Shown: positions 1-9,257 of the stretch, one piece after another | How the letters are laid out: each line of letters opens with the position of its first letter | How positions within the stretch are numbered: the stretch's first letter is position 1 | Assembly (NCBI GenBank): GCA_965247505.1 | Contig: OZ252020.1 | Coordinates: 558,001-622,000 of the forward strand | Direction: 5' to 3' | From: CAIYRG01 sp965247505 | GTDB lineage: Bacteria > Pseudomonadota > Alphaproteobacteria > Micropepsales > Micropepsaceae | DNA: 64,000 nt | Notes under the pieces: model-generated | Told to the model about the DNA's origin: nothing | What the model saw: only the letters and a program-made list of their open reading frames with translations | The model's database searches: none | Made by a program: the position numbers and the translations under genes

Positions 1-1019
1 CCTTCCCTTGTGCATTGGAACTCGGTGCCATCCATCCACATGCGGTGCATGACCACAGCCAGTCTGCGTGCCAGCGCCACGATCGCCTTCTTCATCCCGC
101 GCTTCTTGGCGATCTTTATGGCCCAGGCCTTGAGCCAAGACCATCTTGTCGAACGCACCAGCATGATATGAGCCGCCTCGTAGAGCATCGCCCGCACCAT
201 CTCGTCCCCGCACTTCGATATTGCGCCGGATCGGTTGATCTCGCCCGATTGATATTTGGACGGCGTCAGCCCAAATGCCGCCCCAACCGCCTTGGAGTTT
301 TTGAAGCGGGCCGGCACATCGACACTGGCGCGGAAGGTCAGAGCCACCACAGGGCCGACCCCAGGGATACTCATCAGACGCCTGCAGACCTCATCGTCCC
401 GCACGATGGCCAGCCAACTGCGGTGCAGGATGGCGAGCTGATCGCGAAGGACCCGCCGAACGATAAGAAGCGGTTCGACTAAAAGGGCCATATCCGGAAG
501 GTCCGCGACAAGCTCCCGAATGCGTGCCTCGAACTTCAGAGCCCCCACCATCCCGACCTTGAGCCCGAAGTTGCGTAAGGTCCCGCGCAGATCGTTGTCG
601 ATGGAGATAGCCTTCGACTGAAGCAGCTTGCGGTGGGTCAGCAGCATTCAGTGCTTCTGACTGCGTAACGTCTTTACATGCACCGGACGATAGAGCCCCG
701 CCCGCATCATCTGCGCCATCCCCCGCGCATCGTTGCGGTCCGTCTTGTTGATCTGGGCCTTCAAGACCGCTCTCATATGCCGGGTCTCGACACAAATCGC
801 CGGCAAGCCCGCTTCGGCAAGAGCACTGAAGAGCCATTGCGATAAGGGTCCGGCTTCCAATCCGATGCGCTTGAAGTGGTAGCTAGGGTTCGTCAGCACC
901 GGAAGCAGCGCCTCCGGCTCGCTTGCCACCTTCACTTCCCGCACGATCTTGCCCGTGCCGTCCACAATACAGACGCTCGTCTCCTTGACCGATACGTCCA
1001 ATCCGGCAAAATGTTCCAT
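1..1019 (-). pseudogene. IS110-family transposase, broken by an in-frame stop, cut by window edge
   Basis: The reading frame starts at the ATG at 1019 (MEHFAGLDVSVKET) and continues leftward off the window. The N-terminal half has the IS110 DEDD-type catalytic start (GLDVSVKET) and the NKTDRNDARGMAQ motif. The C-terminal half, in the same frame below 648, has the transposase IS116/IS110/IS902 region (MSIPGVGPV, FGLTPSKYQSGE, WAIKIAKKRGMKKAIVALAR). A TGA at 648-650 falls between LRSQKH and MLLTHRKLL; relatives usually carry Arg there, so a CGA to TGA change is the simplest explanation. It was once a site-specific insertion element transposase. As it stands the protein would be split, so it is called a pseudogene. 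The element's outer ends were not located. Confidence 0.85.
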
Positions 1020-1168
1020 GCTGCGCTTCTCCTTGTTTGATGTTTGGGGCAGCAAAAACTGACCCCGCGCTAACATCAGCCTGAAGCGCAGCACCCACAA
1101 TCGTCAGAGATAAGAGCGCCAGCCGATTACCCCATCTTTCGCCTTAGGTGGACTCTTTGGAGACCAAT

Positions 1169-2161
1169 GTGGGAAATCTTTCGCTTACCCTTGCATGCGG
1201 CGCCTATGATCATATGGAGGCTCTATCGCGCGGGCTGGTGCAGGCAGTTGGGGTCGATCTCACATTTTTGGGAATTCAGTCGCCGCCGGAAATATTTGCC
1301 CGCATGATCAAGACCGACGCGTTCGACATTTCGGAAATGTCGCTGTCGATGTATTTCACCCTGCGCAGTAAAGGGTCCTTTCCTTATATGGCGATCCCGG
1401 TCTTTCCGGCCCGCGCGTTTCGCCACGCCTATATATTCGGCAATCGCGAACTCGGCATTCATTCGCCCAAAGATTTGGAAGGCAAGCACATCGGGGTGCA
1501 GCAATACCGCCAGACCGCCGCGACTTGGATCCGCGGGATTTTGCAGCATGAACATGGCGTGAATCTTTCCGGCTGCACTTGGGTCGAGGGAGGGGTGAAT
1601 GGCGCAAGGCCACCGGACAAAGACATGGACCTGCGCCCCGCTCACAAGATCGATATCGTTAGTGCGCCGGCAGGAAAATCGATTAATGATTTGCTGATAT
1701 CGGGCGAGGTCGCGGCCTATTTTGGTGCGCGCGCGCCAAATGCCTTTAAGACTCATTCCCAAATAGAGCGCCTGTTTCCTGACTATCGCAAGACCGAGCG
1801 CGCATTCTATAAAAAGACCGGCATCTACCCGATTATGCACGCTCTCGTCATACTTGAGGAACTGCACCGCGAAAAACCGTGGGTGGCAGAGAACATCGTC
1901 AAAGCGTGCGAAGAGTCCAAAAAATGGGCGCTGTCCCAAATGCGCTTTACCGGCACCATGCGCTACATGGTGCCGTGGTTGAATCACGAGGTCGAGGAAG
2001 CCGACGCGCTGTTCGGCGGCGATCCCTATCCTTATGGCATTGAGCCTAACCGCAAGACGCTCGAAACATTGATGCAATATTTGGTCGATCAGGGCTTCGT
2101 GACCGCGCCCGCGCCCCAAATCGACGACATGTTCGCGCCAATTGTGGCTTGGGGCGAATAG
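1169..2161 (+). CDS. 4,5-dihydroxyphthalate decarboxylase-like protein
   Basis: The protein follows the 4,5-dihydroxyphthalate decarboxylase family along its length: the NLSLTLACGAYDHMEAL start, the DISEMSLSMY segment, AIPVFPARAFRHAYIF, and KTGIYPIMHALVI. Characterised members decarboxylate 4,5-dihydroxyphthalate to protocatechuate in phthalate breakdown and have a periplasmic-binding-protein-like fold, but are cytoplasmic; no signal peptide is visible here. The frame is open from a GTG at 1148. The GTG at 1169 is preferred because GGAG sits six bases upstream (1159-1162) and family members begin at this point. No other phthalate pathway gene lies nearby, so the true substrate is uncertain; many genomes carry such orphan relatives. 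Confidence 0.8.
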   Translation: MGNLSLTLACGAYDHMEALSRGLVQAVGVDLTFLGIQSPPEIFARMIKTDAFDISEMSLSMYFTLRSKGSFPYMAIPVFPARAFRHAYIFGNRELGIHSPKDLEGKHIGVQQYRQTAATWIRGILQHEHGVNLSGCTWVEGGVNGARPPDKDMDLRPAHKIDIVSAPAGKSINDLLISGEVAAYFGARAPNAFKTHSQIERLFPDYRKTERAFYKKTGIYPIMHALVILEELHREKPWVAENIVKACEESKKWALSQMRFTGTMRYMVPWLNHEVEEADALFGGDPYPYGIEPNRKTLETLMQYLVDQGFVTAPAPQIDDMFAPIVAWGE

Positions 2162-2188
2162 ATAAACTGCGAATATTAATACCTTCGA

Positions 2189-2608
2189 CTAATTCGCAAA
2201 TTCTTCAGTACCGACAAATCCAATTTTCTCGACGCCCAGGCTCTGCGCGTCGGCAAGAACCAGCGCAACCGTCTCGTAACGCGCCAAGCGATTGGGCCGA
2301 AGATGAATTTCCGGCTGATCGCTCTCATAGCCGACATTTTCGAGATAGGCCCACAAGGTGGCGCGGTTTGGCACCACACTACCATTCCAGATCACCGTAC
2401 CGTCGAAATCGATTTCCAGATCGACGACTTCCGGTTGCGTGAACCTCGGAGGCACCGGCCCTGGCATGTCCAATTTTACCGCATGGGTTTGAATTGGAAT
2501 GGTGACGATAAAAAGTATGAGCAAGACGAGCATGACATCGATCAGCGGGACGAGATTCACACTGACCATCGCGCCGCCACCACTGCTCTCGCCGACATTA
2601 AATGACAT
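2189..2608 (-). CDS. ExbD/TolR-family biopolymer transport protein
   Basis: A 139-residue protein with a short cytoplasmic N-terminus, one transmembrane helix (about residues 18-40, SVNLVPLIDVMLVLLILFIV) and a periplasmic domain ending in LGVEKIGFVG. The Asp in PLIDVML matches the conserved membrane aspartate that carries protons in ExbD and TolR. Such proteins work with ExbB or TolQ to use the proton gradient for outer-membrane energising. No exbB, tolQ or tonB lies beside it; its neighbour is a convergent decarboxylase gene, so partners must be elsewhere or the gene is an orphan. The ATG at 2608 has a GAAGGGA site upstream. Length is normal for the family. Confidence 0.88.
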   Translation of the reverse strand: MSFNVGESSGGGAMVSVNLVPLIDVMLVLLILFIVTIPIQTHAVKLDMPGPVPPRFTQPEVVDLEIDFDGTVIWNGSVVPNRATLWAYLENVGYESDQPEIHLRPNRLARYETVALVLADAQSLGVEKIGFVGTEEFAN

Positions 2609-2907
2609 GAAGCGTTTCCCTTCTCTCTTTGCTCAGCACAAGTTCGGCCTGTTGCAGTCCCACAATTTAGGATTAGGGCGCGTTTAATTTTTTTTACGCT
2701 GCAGGTCTTATGGTTCGATGCCGCGCCCAAACTTTCAATGAGAGCACTTTGGCGAACAAATGAGGTAAAATTCGGGCGAGGACGTGCGTGTCCGCTTTGT
2801 CCACGGACCTGTGGCCGTGACTAGGGTTGGCCGCTTAGCGCTGTCGGTTCAAATAATCCACGCAACATATTTCGCCAGACCAAAAACGCCCCGCCCCGAA
2901 CCAATCC

Positions 2908-3999
2908 CTAATCCGCCATTCCCATGAACGTTAGGCGCTGCATCCCCAGCGGCGTCGCGGCAATATAGAGATTGCCTTCGGAATCAGTCTGGATGTGATG
3001 GCCGGAGCTGACAATACCTTCTGGCTGGATGATGCCAATATATTCCAGCGTTTCGGGATCGATAACGGCGATCCCAGTGTCGGCACCGACATAAAGCAAT
3101 TGCTGATCCGGGGAGAACGCCAGATTGCGCGCGAAAGCCCCATCACCCATCGTCAATTGCTTGATGAATGTACCGTCGCTCGTAAACTTCTGGACGCGGC
3201 GGTTTTCGCGATCCGCGACATAGACCATGCCGTCATCGGCGACGCGAATGGCATGCACGATGGAAAATTGCTGCCGGCCCGGCTCGGAAAACTCTTCATA
3301 ACGTATCACCGCACAGGAATCTTCATCGACCGGCTCAGAGCCGAAAGCGCCCCACATGCGCTTGAACGCGCCGCTATCGGCATCGAACACGGCAACGCGG
3401 TGATTGCCATAGCCATCGGCCACAATTAATTCGTTCGTCGCTTCGACATATTGCGCGTCCGCCGGGCGGTGTAAATTATCGGTATCGGAATTGCCCCCAC
3501 TTTGATTGCTGTGGCCGATCTGCAAGACAAAATGTCCGTCTCGGTCGAATTTCAAAAGCTGGTCGTCGGCCACCGGCAATAGGCCGGGAAATCCGTTGGT
3601 GGGACAGGAATTTCCGCCGAGCCAGACAAAGCCTTTGGCATCTACCAATATGCCGTGCTCTCGCTGCGGCCATTCATAGCCTGGCGCATCGCCGCCCCAG
3701 CCGCCTAAATAATTTCCCTCCGCGTCAAAAATCGTCACCGGCGGCGCGGCTTGTCCGGCGTCTTCCGGAGAAAGCGTGCGCGGACGCGTGAGTACAAAGG
3801 CATTGTCCATATCGTCGAGGGCGATACTCGAGACATCGCCAAACTTCATATTCGCCGGCATATGCGGCCACGCTTCGTCGACCTCGAAGATCGGCATCGA
3901 TTTGGCATCCGCGGCTTGCGCATCGATTGCCCATAGGGCCGGTGCGGCAGCAGCCACGAGAGATACGACTAGAGATTCAACAAAAGCACTGCGCGACAT
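2908..3999 (-). CDS. Secreted NHL-repeat beta-propeller protein
   Basis: A 363-residue protein with an N-terminal signal peptide (hydrophobic stretch about 9-25, cleavage near AQA-AD). The rest is a series of NHL-type propeller blades: HGILVDAKGFVWLGG, LHRPADAQYVEATNELIVADGYGNHRVAVFD, AIRVADDGMVYVADRENRRVQKF, and GHHIQTDSEGNLYIA. The layout resembles the periplasmic or extracellular NHL proteins related to the lyase half of peptidyl-amidating enzymes, but catalytic residues cannot be assigned. It lies 137 bases downstream of the flavoprotein gene on the same strand, so co-transcription is possible. The ATG at 3999 has GGTGGGGA upstream. Binding or enzymatic role is unknown. Confidence 0.75.
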   Translation of the reverse strand: MSRSAFVESLVVSLVAAAAPALWAIDAQAADAKSMPIFEVDEAWPHMPANMKFGDVSSIALDDMDNAFVLTRPRTLSPEDAGQAAPPVTIFDAEGNYLGGWGGDAPGYEWPQREHGILVDAKGFVWLGGNSCPTNGFPGLLPVADDQLLKFDRDGHFVLQIGHSNQSGGNSDTDNLHRPADAQYVEATNELIVADGYGNHRVAVFDADSGAFKRMWGAFGSEPVDEDSCAVIRYEEFSEPGRQQFSIVHAIRVADDGMVYVADRENRRVQKFTSDGTFIKQLTMGDGAFARNLAFSPDQQLLYVGADTGIAVIDPETLEYIGIIQPEGIVSSGHHIQTDSEGNLYIAATPLGMQRLTFMGMAD

Positions 4000-4136
4000 G
4001 GATTCCCCACCAGCATGAATTTCCTAAAGATAATTATGCGTCATTCCGCCAGCGTGCACCATCTGCACGGAAAATCTACTGCTAAAACACCGAATTTCCG
4101 TTCGTCCAACGAGCTTCGCTTGCCTTGCATGCACTG

Positions 4137-5828
4137 TTAGCCCGCTTGTTCGGCGGCATGCCAACCGCCGAGACGGCCAAAAACCGCCGCCCGGCAGATA
4201 CCGTGTTGGCCGAAGCCACCGGCTGAATCTCCACAAGCATAAAGACCGGGGATTTCGCTGCCGTGTAGATCGAGAACCTGGGCGGTGTCGTTGATCCTGA
4301 TGCCGGTATAGGAATCGTGCAGGGCCGGCGTGTGCCAGGCGGCATAAAAAGACGGCGTTGCTATTTTATACATCGGCGTCGGTTTGTTGAAATCCGAATC
4401 CACGCCCGTATCGACAAAAGAATTATAGCGCGCGACCGTCTCGCTCAGCTTTTGCGCAGGCATCGGCCGCCATTGATATTCATTGTCGATTTTACTTGCC
4501 AATTCTTCGATGGTGTCGGCTTGGAAGAAATAGCCGTCGGGATCGACATAAGGCGGCGTAACCTGCCAGTTCTCACGTGCCACCGCATCTGAATCGAAAA
4601 TCGCCCAGATCGGCCCTCCGCCATTCATCTTCGCCGGATCGCCCGTCCATGCGAGCGCGGCGGCGAAATATTCATAATCGCGATTGCCTGCGGTCTCGGC
4701 GTAGAAGCGAACCCCGTTCTCCTTCACCAAAATGACGTTCTGGAAATCTTCCACAACGAGGCCGGTCGCACGACCGCGGAAGAAATGCGGCGCGCCCGGG
4801 TAAAGGACGGTCCCCGAGCCATTGCTCTTCTTGCCCATGCGGCCTTTGTTGATCAAATGGTCATCTTGCGTGGTCTGGCAGGCGGTTGCGCCAAGCGCGG
4901 CGCCGATCTCCATCGCGGCGATCTCACCATCGGCGGTGCGCTCCGACCATTCGCTGTTTTCGGCCTGGTACTCTTCGGTCAAACGCACATCGAACATAGT
5001 GCGGAAGGCGGGATTTCCAGCGCTTCCCCCCGTCGCAACGATCACGCCCTTGCGGGCGCGAATATTCATTGTGTTGTTATTCTGATTATAGGTTTCATCG
5101 ACGCCGACGCTTGAGATTCCCACGACCCTCCCCGATTGCGCTTCCTCGCGGTGAATTTTCGTCATTTGACGCTGCAAAACAATTTCTACGCCCATGCCGC
5201 GCGCGGTCTGCTCTAGCGGCCGCACAAAGCCGGAGCCCCGCGCCGGACCCGTCGGTTCGTTTGGCCAAGGTACAACATTCAGCCTAGTGCGCTCGCGATT
5301 GAGGCGATCGGGATTAGGCCGATATGCATCCCATTTGATGCCATGCCCCTCCAACCACTGAAACAGATCCAAATTATTGTCGGCATAAACCCGCACCAAT
5401 TCGCGGTCGCTAAAACGGCCCATCGGCATTTCGGGGCGCGACCAATCGTCAAACACTTTGTCCGGATTATCGTCGAGCCCAAGTGCTTCCTGCATCCGAT
5501 TGCCGCCGCCAAGATAGAGCCCACCGAAGCTCATCACCGCGCGACCGCCAATATCGAAATTTTTCTCCACGATGAGCACCGAAGCGCCCTTCTCGCGCGC
5601 CGCAATGGCTGCAACGAGGCCACCGGCGCCGCCGCCAATAACGACAACATCTACCTCGCGATCCCAGTTGGGTGCGGTTGCAGCCTGCGCTGGTTGCGCG
5701 TGCACCGCACCGAGCGCCACGGCGCCGACCGCGGCACCCGAGCCGAGAAATTTTCGCCTGTCTAGGGGAGCATCTGTAGACTTCTTATTCGGCTTTTCGG
5801 GACCCGGCCTATTCGTGGATTCGGACAT
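4137..5828 (-). CDS. Tat-exported FAD-dependent oxidoreductase (FAD_binding_2 family)
   Basis: 563 residues. The N-terminus carries a twin-arginine signal (DRRKFLGSGAAVGAVALGAVHA, about residues 23-44), so the folded holoenzyme is probably exported to the periplasm. It is followed by a Rossmann dinucleotide motif (VVVIGGGAGGLVAAIAA), the GGRAVMSFGG segment near the flavin, the GVIVATGG motif, and the C-terminal GLYACGDSAGGFGQHG that closes the flavin site. This is the architecture of the fumarate reductase / 3-ketosteroid dehydrogenase / urocanate reductase group. Substrate cannot be told. The start has a strong GGGGAGGAG site. The downstream NHL gene on the same strand may be functionally linked. 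Confidence 0.85.
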   Translation of the reverse strand: MSESTNRPGPEKPNKKSTDAPLDRRKFLGSGAAVGAVALGAVHAQPAQAATAPNWDREVDVVVIGGGAGGLVAAIAAREKGASVLIVEKNFDIGGRAVMSFGGLYLGGGNRMQEALGLDDNPDKVFDDWSRPEMPMGRFSDRELVRVYADNNLDLFQWLEGHGIKWDAYRPNPDRLNRERTRLNVVPWPNEPTGPARGSGFVRPLEQTARGMGVEIVLQRQMTKIHREEAQSGRVVGISSVGVDETYNQNNNTMNIRARKGVIVATGGSAGNPAFRTMFDVRLTEEYQAENSEWSERTADGEIAAMEIGAALGATACQTTQDDHLINKGRMGKKSNGSGTVLYPGAPHFFRGRATGLVVEDFQNVILVKENGVRFYAETAGNRDYEYFAAALAWTGDPAKMNGGGPIWAIFDSDAVARENWQVTPPYVDPDGYFFQADTIEELASKIDNEYQWRPMPAQKLSETVARYNSFVDTGVDSDFNKPTPMYKIATPSFYAAWHTPALHDSYTGIRINDTAQVLDLHGSEIPGLYACGDSAGGFGQHGICRAAVFGRLGGWHAAEQAG

Positions 5829-6184
5829 TATGCTCTCCTCCCCATAATCGGCTTGCCTCGCAAAGCTCAGGGTTTTGTTGCTGCGCCCGAAGGCTAGGAA
5901 GTTGATCTATCCGGGTCAATCTAAGGAAAATTTTGATGGCCGGCCTAGCGATAAAACGCGCGCATTGCAGCTGGGATTAGGGAGCCCGCTTTGCCGGCAA
6001 ACATGCGGTCCGGTGCAATTGCGCTTGCGGCCGCTTCAGGTCTTATTTCCGTGGATGTCGGTTTGAGGAGAGGCATATGCCGGCCTCGAGCCACTAGCGA
6101 ACACTCGTGCCACATGGGTCCCAAAAAAACTGGGCGGAGACATTTGTTCCCCGCCCGGAAAATCACCTCAAAAATTGGTCATTG
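5829..6184. other. Intergenic region, no gene recognised
   Basis: About 356 bases between the flavoprotein start and the end of the small secreted protein gene. It must hold the promoter of the flavoprotein gene. The open frames here are short and lack convincing starts or family features, and no hairpin stood out. Confidence 0.4.
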
Positions 6185-6457
6185 TTACTCTTCGCAAAAT
6201 TGGCATGGAATCATCTTGAACCGTCTATGGAACCAGCGCCGTCTATAGCCATGGCCCTCATTCGCGCCCACAGTTTCGCCAAGCTGCTCGTCTGTCATCG
6301 GGATTGCCGGAGGGATGTCCTTCATTATGGAAATCTGTTCTTCGGCGGGCGCCGAAGCCGTGTCCCTCATTAATGAGATTTGCTCTTCGGCAGATGCCCC
6401 TCCAACACTCATCGCCATCGCGATGATAGCGGCGGATGCATAGGTTGTTATTTTCAC
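6185..6457 (-). CDS. Small secreted protein with internal repeat
   Basis: A 90-residue protein starting at GTG 6457, preceded by GGGGAGAAATTC. Residues 1-23 form a signal peptide (cleavage near ASA-EE). The mature part has two copies of a short repeat, EEQISLMRD and EEQISIMKD, then a PMTDEQLGETVGANEG segment. The latter resembles the MTDEQLDxVxAG motif common in small alphaproteobacterial secreted proteins of unknown role. It ends in a basic, aromatic and cysteine-containing tail (RRRWFHRRFKMIPCQFCEE). Function is not known. It stands alone on this strand between longer spacers. Confidence 0.6.
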   Translation of the reverse strand: MKITTYASAAIIAMAMSVGGASAEEQISLMRDTASAPAEEQISIMKDIPPAIPMTDEQLGETVGANEGHGYRRRWFHRRFKMIPCQFCEE

Positions 6458-6687
6458 GAATTTCTCCCCTGAATCGCTCCAAACACATCGCTGCAGGTTT
6501 GCGGCAAGGAGCTAAACTGCAGATTAGCCCAAAAGGTAAACCTAGTCATGGGTATTTCAGATATCCACTGCAACTCGCTCCTTGTCAGCGGTCTCAGCCG
6601 GCAAAAAGCGGAAAATTGACGCAGGGCTGGCCGATTACGAAGGCGTATCGTTCAAGAAAGTAAAATCAGCAAGAGAAAATACGGCCG

Positions 6688-7320
6688 CTAGCGCCGGTAC
6701 AAGCGCGAACAATCATATTGGCGTGAAGGGAGCCCGGCGGGGGCTCCGAACGTGTTGGTCTCGGTCACTGGGTTGGTATCAAGATCGGTGCCGTTTGCGT
6801 CAATGAGCGAAACCGATTCTTCGAAATGAAAAGCGACGACATCGGTCGGATCGGAGGTTGCTTCGGTGATGTAAAGGCGGTGGTCGGCCATATAGACATG
6901 GGCACGAAGCAGGCGCCCATCGGCGAGCGCGATACTGAACTGACGCCCTGGAATAGCCGGAACGTCATAGGACACCTCGAACTCGAAACGGACCTCGCCT
7001 CGGCCCCGAAAAGAAGCGGCCGCGCCGTCGAGGAGAGATTGGTCGAAGTCCGGACCGTCGGCAAAATGGGCGACCGTAACGCTAAGAAGACCCGTGTCGC
7101 GCTCGAAATAGAATTCCCGTGCGGGCGCGCTGCTATCACCGAGCTGATATGTGACGTTCCGGATCATCGGTTCGCCCGGAAACATGGCCGCGACGCGATA
7201 TTCGCAATTCGTATAGACATTGTCGCCAACAACCTCGCCAAGTTCAGGCGCGGCGCCCTGCAGCAATGGTGCAAACAGGCACGATATAAGCGCTACGCAG
7301 AGCGGGCTATGCTTGGACAT
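6688..7320 (-). CDS. Secreted protein of the window's FPGEP paralogous family (copy A)
   Basis: The start is set at the ATG at 7320 (MSKHSPLCVALISCLFAP), giving a signal peptide; the open frame extends further upstream but without support. The mature protein has the features shared by six proteins of this window: an early FPGEP motif, a PAREFYF segment, a SVTVAHFADGP strand, a GRQFSIALADGRLLRA strand, RLYITEA, and a C-terminal EESVSLIDANG segment. It is most similar to the copy at 8500-9120, which also begins MSKH. No named domain was recognised. The mostly beta pattern suggests a periplasmic or secreted domain. The gene ends in a basic Cys-Ser-Arg tail. Confidence 0.7.
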   Translation of the reverse strand: MSKHSPLCVALISCLFAPLLQGAAPELGEVVGDNVYTNCEYRVAAMFPGEPMIRNVTYQLGDSSAPAREFYFERDTGLLSVTVAHFADGPDFDQSLLDGAAASFRGRGEVRFEFEVSYDVPAIPGRQFSIALADGRLLRAHVYMADHRLYITEATSDPTDVVAFHFEESVSLIDANGTDLDTNPVTETNTFGAPAGLPSRQYDCSRLYRR

Positions 7321-7498
7321 CGATGAACTTCTCTGCTTCGCCGGCATTCGTCTAGGTCGCCATGAACCGGGAAACCATACTGGGGATGGACGTGATTCAC
7401 CAACACCGATCATTGCCACCGCTTCTCAGCCATGCGGTATGGCGCTAATGTCCTTGGCTCGGCCTTGGGTTATTTGGCTCCACCAGAGAGAGGCGATC

Positions 7499-8503
7499 AT
7501 GCGCTATGCGCTCGGAATGATACTTGCGGCTCTGCTGTGTGCGGCCCCCGCGCGCGCCGCCGAAAACTTGATTTCCGTCGATGTCGGGCTGGGCGATATC
7601 ACAATCAACAAAATCCCGTTTCTGATTGCCGCCGATAACGGCATCTATGAACGTAATGGGCTCGAAATTCATCAGTTCATTTCACCCGGCGCCGCCGAGC
7701 TTGCGCGCCGATCGGGCGTGGTTGTACCGCCCGAAACCGTGCGCGAGAATAGCGACGATGCGCCCATCTTGGTGGGTGGCGCCTCTCCTTCCATTTATGG
7801 CGCGGTCTATACCGGTGGGATCAATCGCGTGGTGCTGGCAAGCCTCGAAGATATGGTGAAGGGCCACATCATCGCGTCGTCGGATATTCGTAACGTTGAC
7901 GATCTGCGCGGCAAACGACTTGGCTTTTCCAACATCGGCAGGGCGGGACATATAGGATTATTGTCTTTCGCGCGAGCCATGGGTTGGACGCCCGGCAGCG
8001 ATATAACTTTGGTGGAACGCGCCAGTACAATCAGTGACATCACTGAAGGCCGCGCCGACGCCACATTAGCAAGTGCCGTATTGGTAGCACTTGCGCCCGA
8101 AGCCGGGCTCAATGACGTCGTCGATCTGCAAGACTATGCACTTCCGTTTGCGGGTTCGGGCATTAATGCGGAGCGCAGCTGGCTTGCCGGTAATCGCGAC
8201 ATTGCTTCGCGTTTCGTCAAATCTGCTGTCGAAGCAATCGCCCTTATGAAACGCGACCGCGCGGCTTTCGATGCTTCCGTCGCCAAATGGCTAAACATTA
8301 TTGATGCGCCAACGCTGGATAGTATGTATGCGGCGGCTTCGAATTTTCCGGAAAAGCCTTACCCTTCCGTCGACGGCATCGCCATCATCATGGAGATTTA
8401 TGACACTCCCGAAATGCGCGCCCACAGAATCGAAGATTTCTACGATTCAAGTTTCATTGAGGAGCTGGACCGCACGGGCGCGCTCGATGCGCTCTATCGC
8501 TAG
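7499..8503 (+). CDS. Orphan ABC-type substrate-binding protein (NMT1/TauA-like)
   Basis: The ATG at 7499 follows AGAGAGG and opens a clear signal peptide (MRYALGMILAALLCAAPARAA). The frame is open upstream, but the signal peptide fixes the start. The mature part follows the NMT1/THI5/SsuA-like solute-binding fold: NKIPFLIAADNGIYERNGL, ILVGGASPSIYGAV, DDLRGKRLGFSNIG, and a C-terminal YPSVDGIAIIMEIYD. Such proteins deliver small organic solutes to an ABC permease, but no permease or ATPase gene is near. A second copy sits at 50929-51963. It overlaps the convergent gene 8500-9120 by four bases at the stop codons. The ligand is unknown. Confidence 0.82.
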   Translation: MRYALGMILAALLCAAPARAAENLISVDVGLGDITINKIPFLIAADNGIYERNGLEIHQFISPGAAELARRSGVVVPPETVRENSDDAPILVGGASPSIYGAVYTGGINRVVLASLEDMVKGHIIASSDIRNVDDLRGKRLGFSNIGRAGHIGLLSFARAMGWTPGSDITLVERASTISDITEGRADATLASAVLVALAPEAGLNDVVDLQDYALPFAGSGINAERSWLAGNRDIASRFVKSAVEAIALMKRDRAAFDASVAKWLNIIDAPTLDSMYAAASNFPEKPYPSVDGIAIIMEIYDTPEMRAHRIEDFYDSSFIEELDRTGALDALYR

Positions 8504-9120
8504 CTTCCGCAATCATACTGGCGCGAGGGAAGTCCGCCGCTCGGCCCGATTGTGGGGGTCGCCAATATTGGGTTGCCGTCAAGATCGGTGCCGTTTTCAT
8601 CAATCATCGAAACAGATTGTTCGAATTTGAAAGCATCAACATCGGCCGGATCGGAAATCGCCTCGGTGATGTAGAGGCGGTTGCGCGCGGTGTACACGCT
8701 GCCGCGAAGAAAGCGCCCGTCGGCAAGCAAGATGCTGTATTGGCGTCCCGGAATGCGCGGCGTGTCGTAGAACACGCTCTCCTCGAAACGGAGCTCGCCC
8801 CGTGCATGTAACGCTTCCGCCGCGCTATCGACAAGCGACTGGTCTTCTTCGGGACCGTCGGCAAAATGGGCGACGGTAACACTGAGGAACGCGCCATCGT
8901 CATTAAGATAGAACTGCCGCGCGGGCGCACTGCGCTCGCCGTCGCGATAGGTAAAATCCCTGACCATCGGTTCGCCCGGAAAAATGGCGGCAACGCGATA
9001 TTCGCAATTGGTATAGACATTGTCGCCGACGACCTCGCCAAGCTCGGGCGCGGCGCCCTGCAGCATCTGTGCAATCAGGCACGCTGCGAGCGCAACGAAA
9101 AACGGATTATGCTTGGACAT
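8500..9120 (-). CDS. Secreted protein of the FPGEP paralogous family (copy B)
   Basis: Starts at ATG 9120 (MSKHNPFFVALAACLIAQ), a signal peptide. Most of the mature sequence parallels the 6688-7320 protein: APELGEVVGDNVYTNCEYRVAA, FPGEPMV, SVTVAHFADGPEEDQSL, GRQYSILLADGRFLRG, RLYITEAISDPADVDAF, and the final LPSRQYDC. The two genes flank the binding-protein gene and read in the same direction, which points to a local duplication. Role unknown. The stop codon overlaps the stop of the convergent binding-protein gene. Confidence 0.72.
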   Translation of the reverse strand: MSKHNPFFVALAACLIAQMLQGAAPELGEVVGDNVYTNCEYRVAAIFPGEPMVRDFTYRDGERSAPARQFYLNDDGAFLSVTVAHFADGPEEDQSLVDSAAEALHARGELRFEESVFYDTPRIPGRQYSILLADGRFLRGSVYTARNRLYITEAISDPADVDAFKFEQSVSMIDENGTDLDGNPILATPTIGPSGGLPSRQYDCGS

Positions 9121-9257
9121 TGACGAACTCCCAGTTTTCGCCGGCATTCGCCCGGCTAACGCTGAACCCGCGAACCATAGCGGCCCGCCGGATATTTTTA
9201 CCAGCGGTTTCGCAAGACTTGCGCGCAAATGTCCCGTCGAATTCCCAATAACGCACG

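Noticed and set aside
1223..2119. Long antisense frame opposite the decarboxylase
   Set aside because: It mirrors a well supported gene and has no family features or ribosome-binding site.
7220..7498. Longer start for the binding protein at 7499
   Set aside because: The upstream codons overlap the divergent copy A gene and lack a signal peptide; the ATG at 7499 has both a good ribosome-binding site and a signal peptide.
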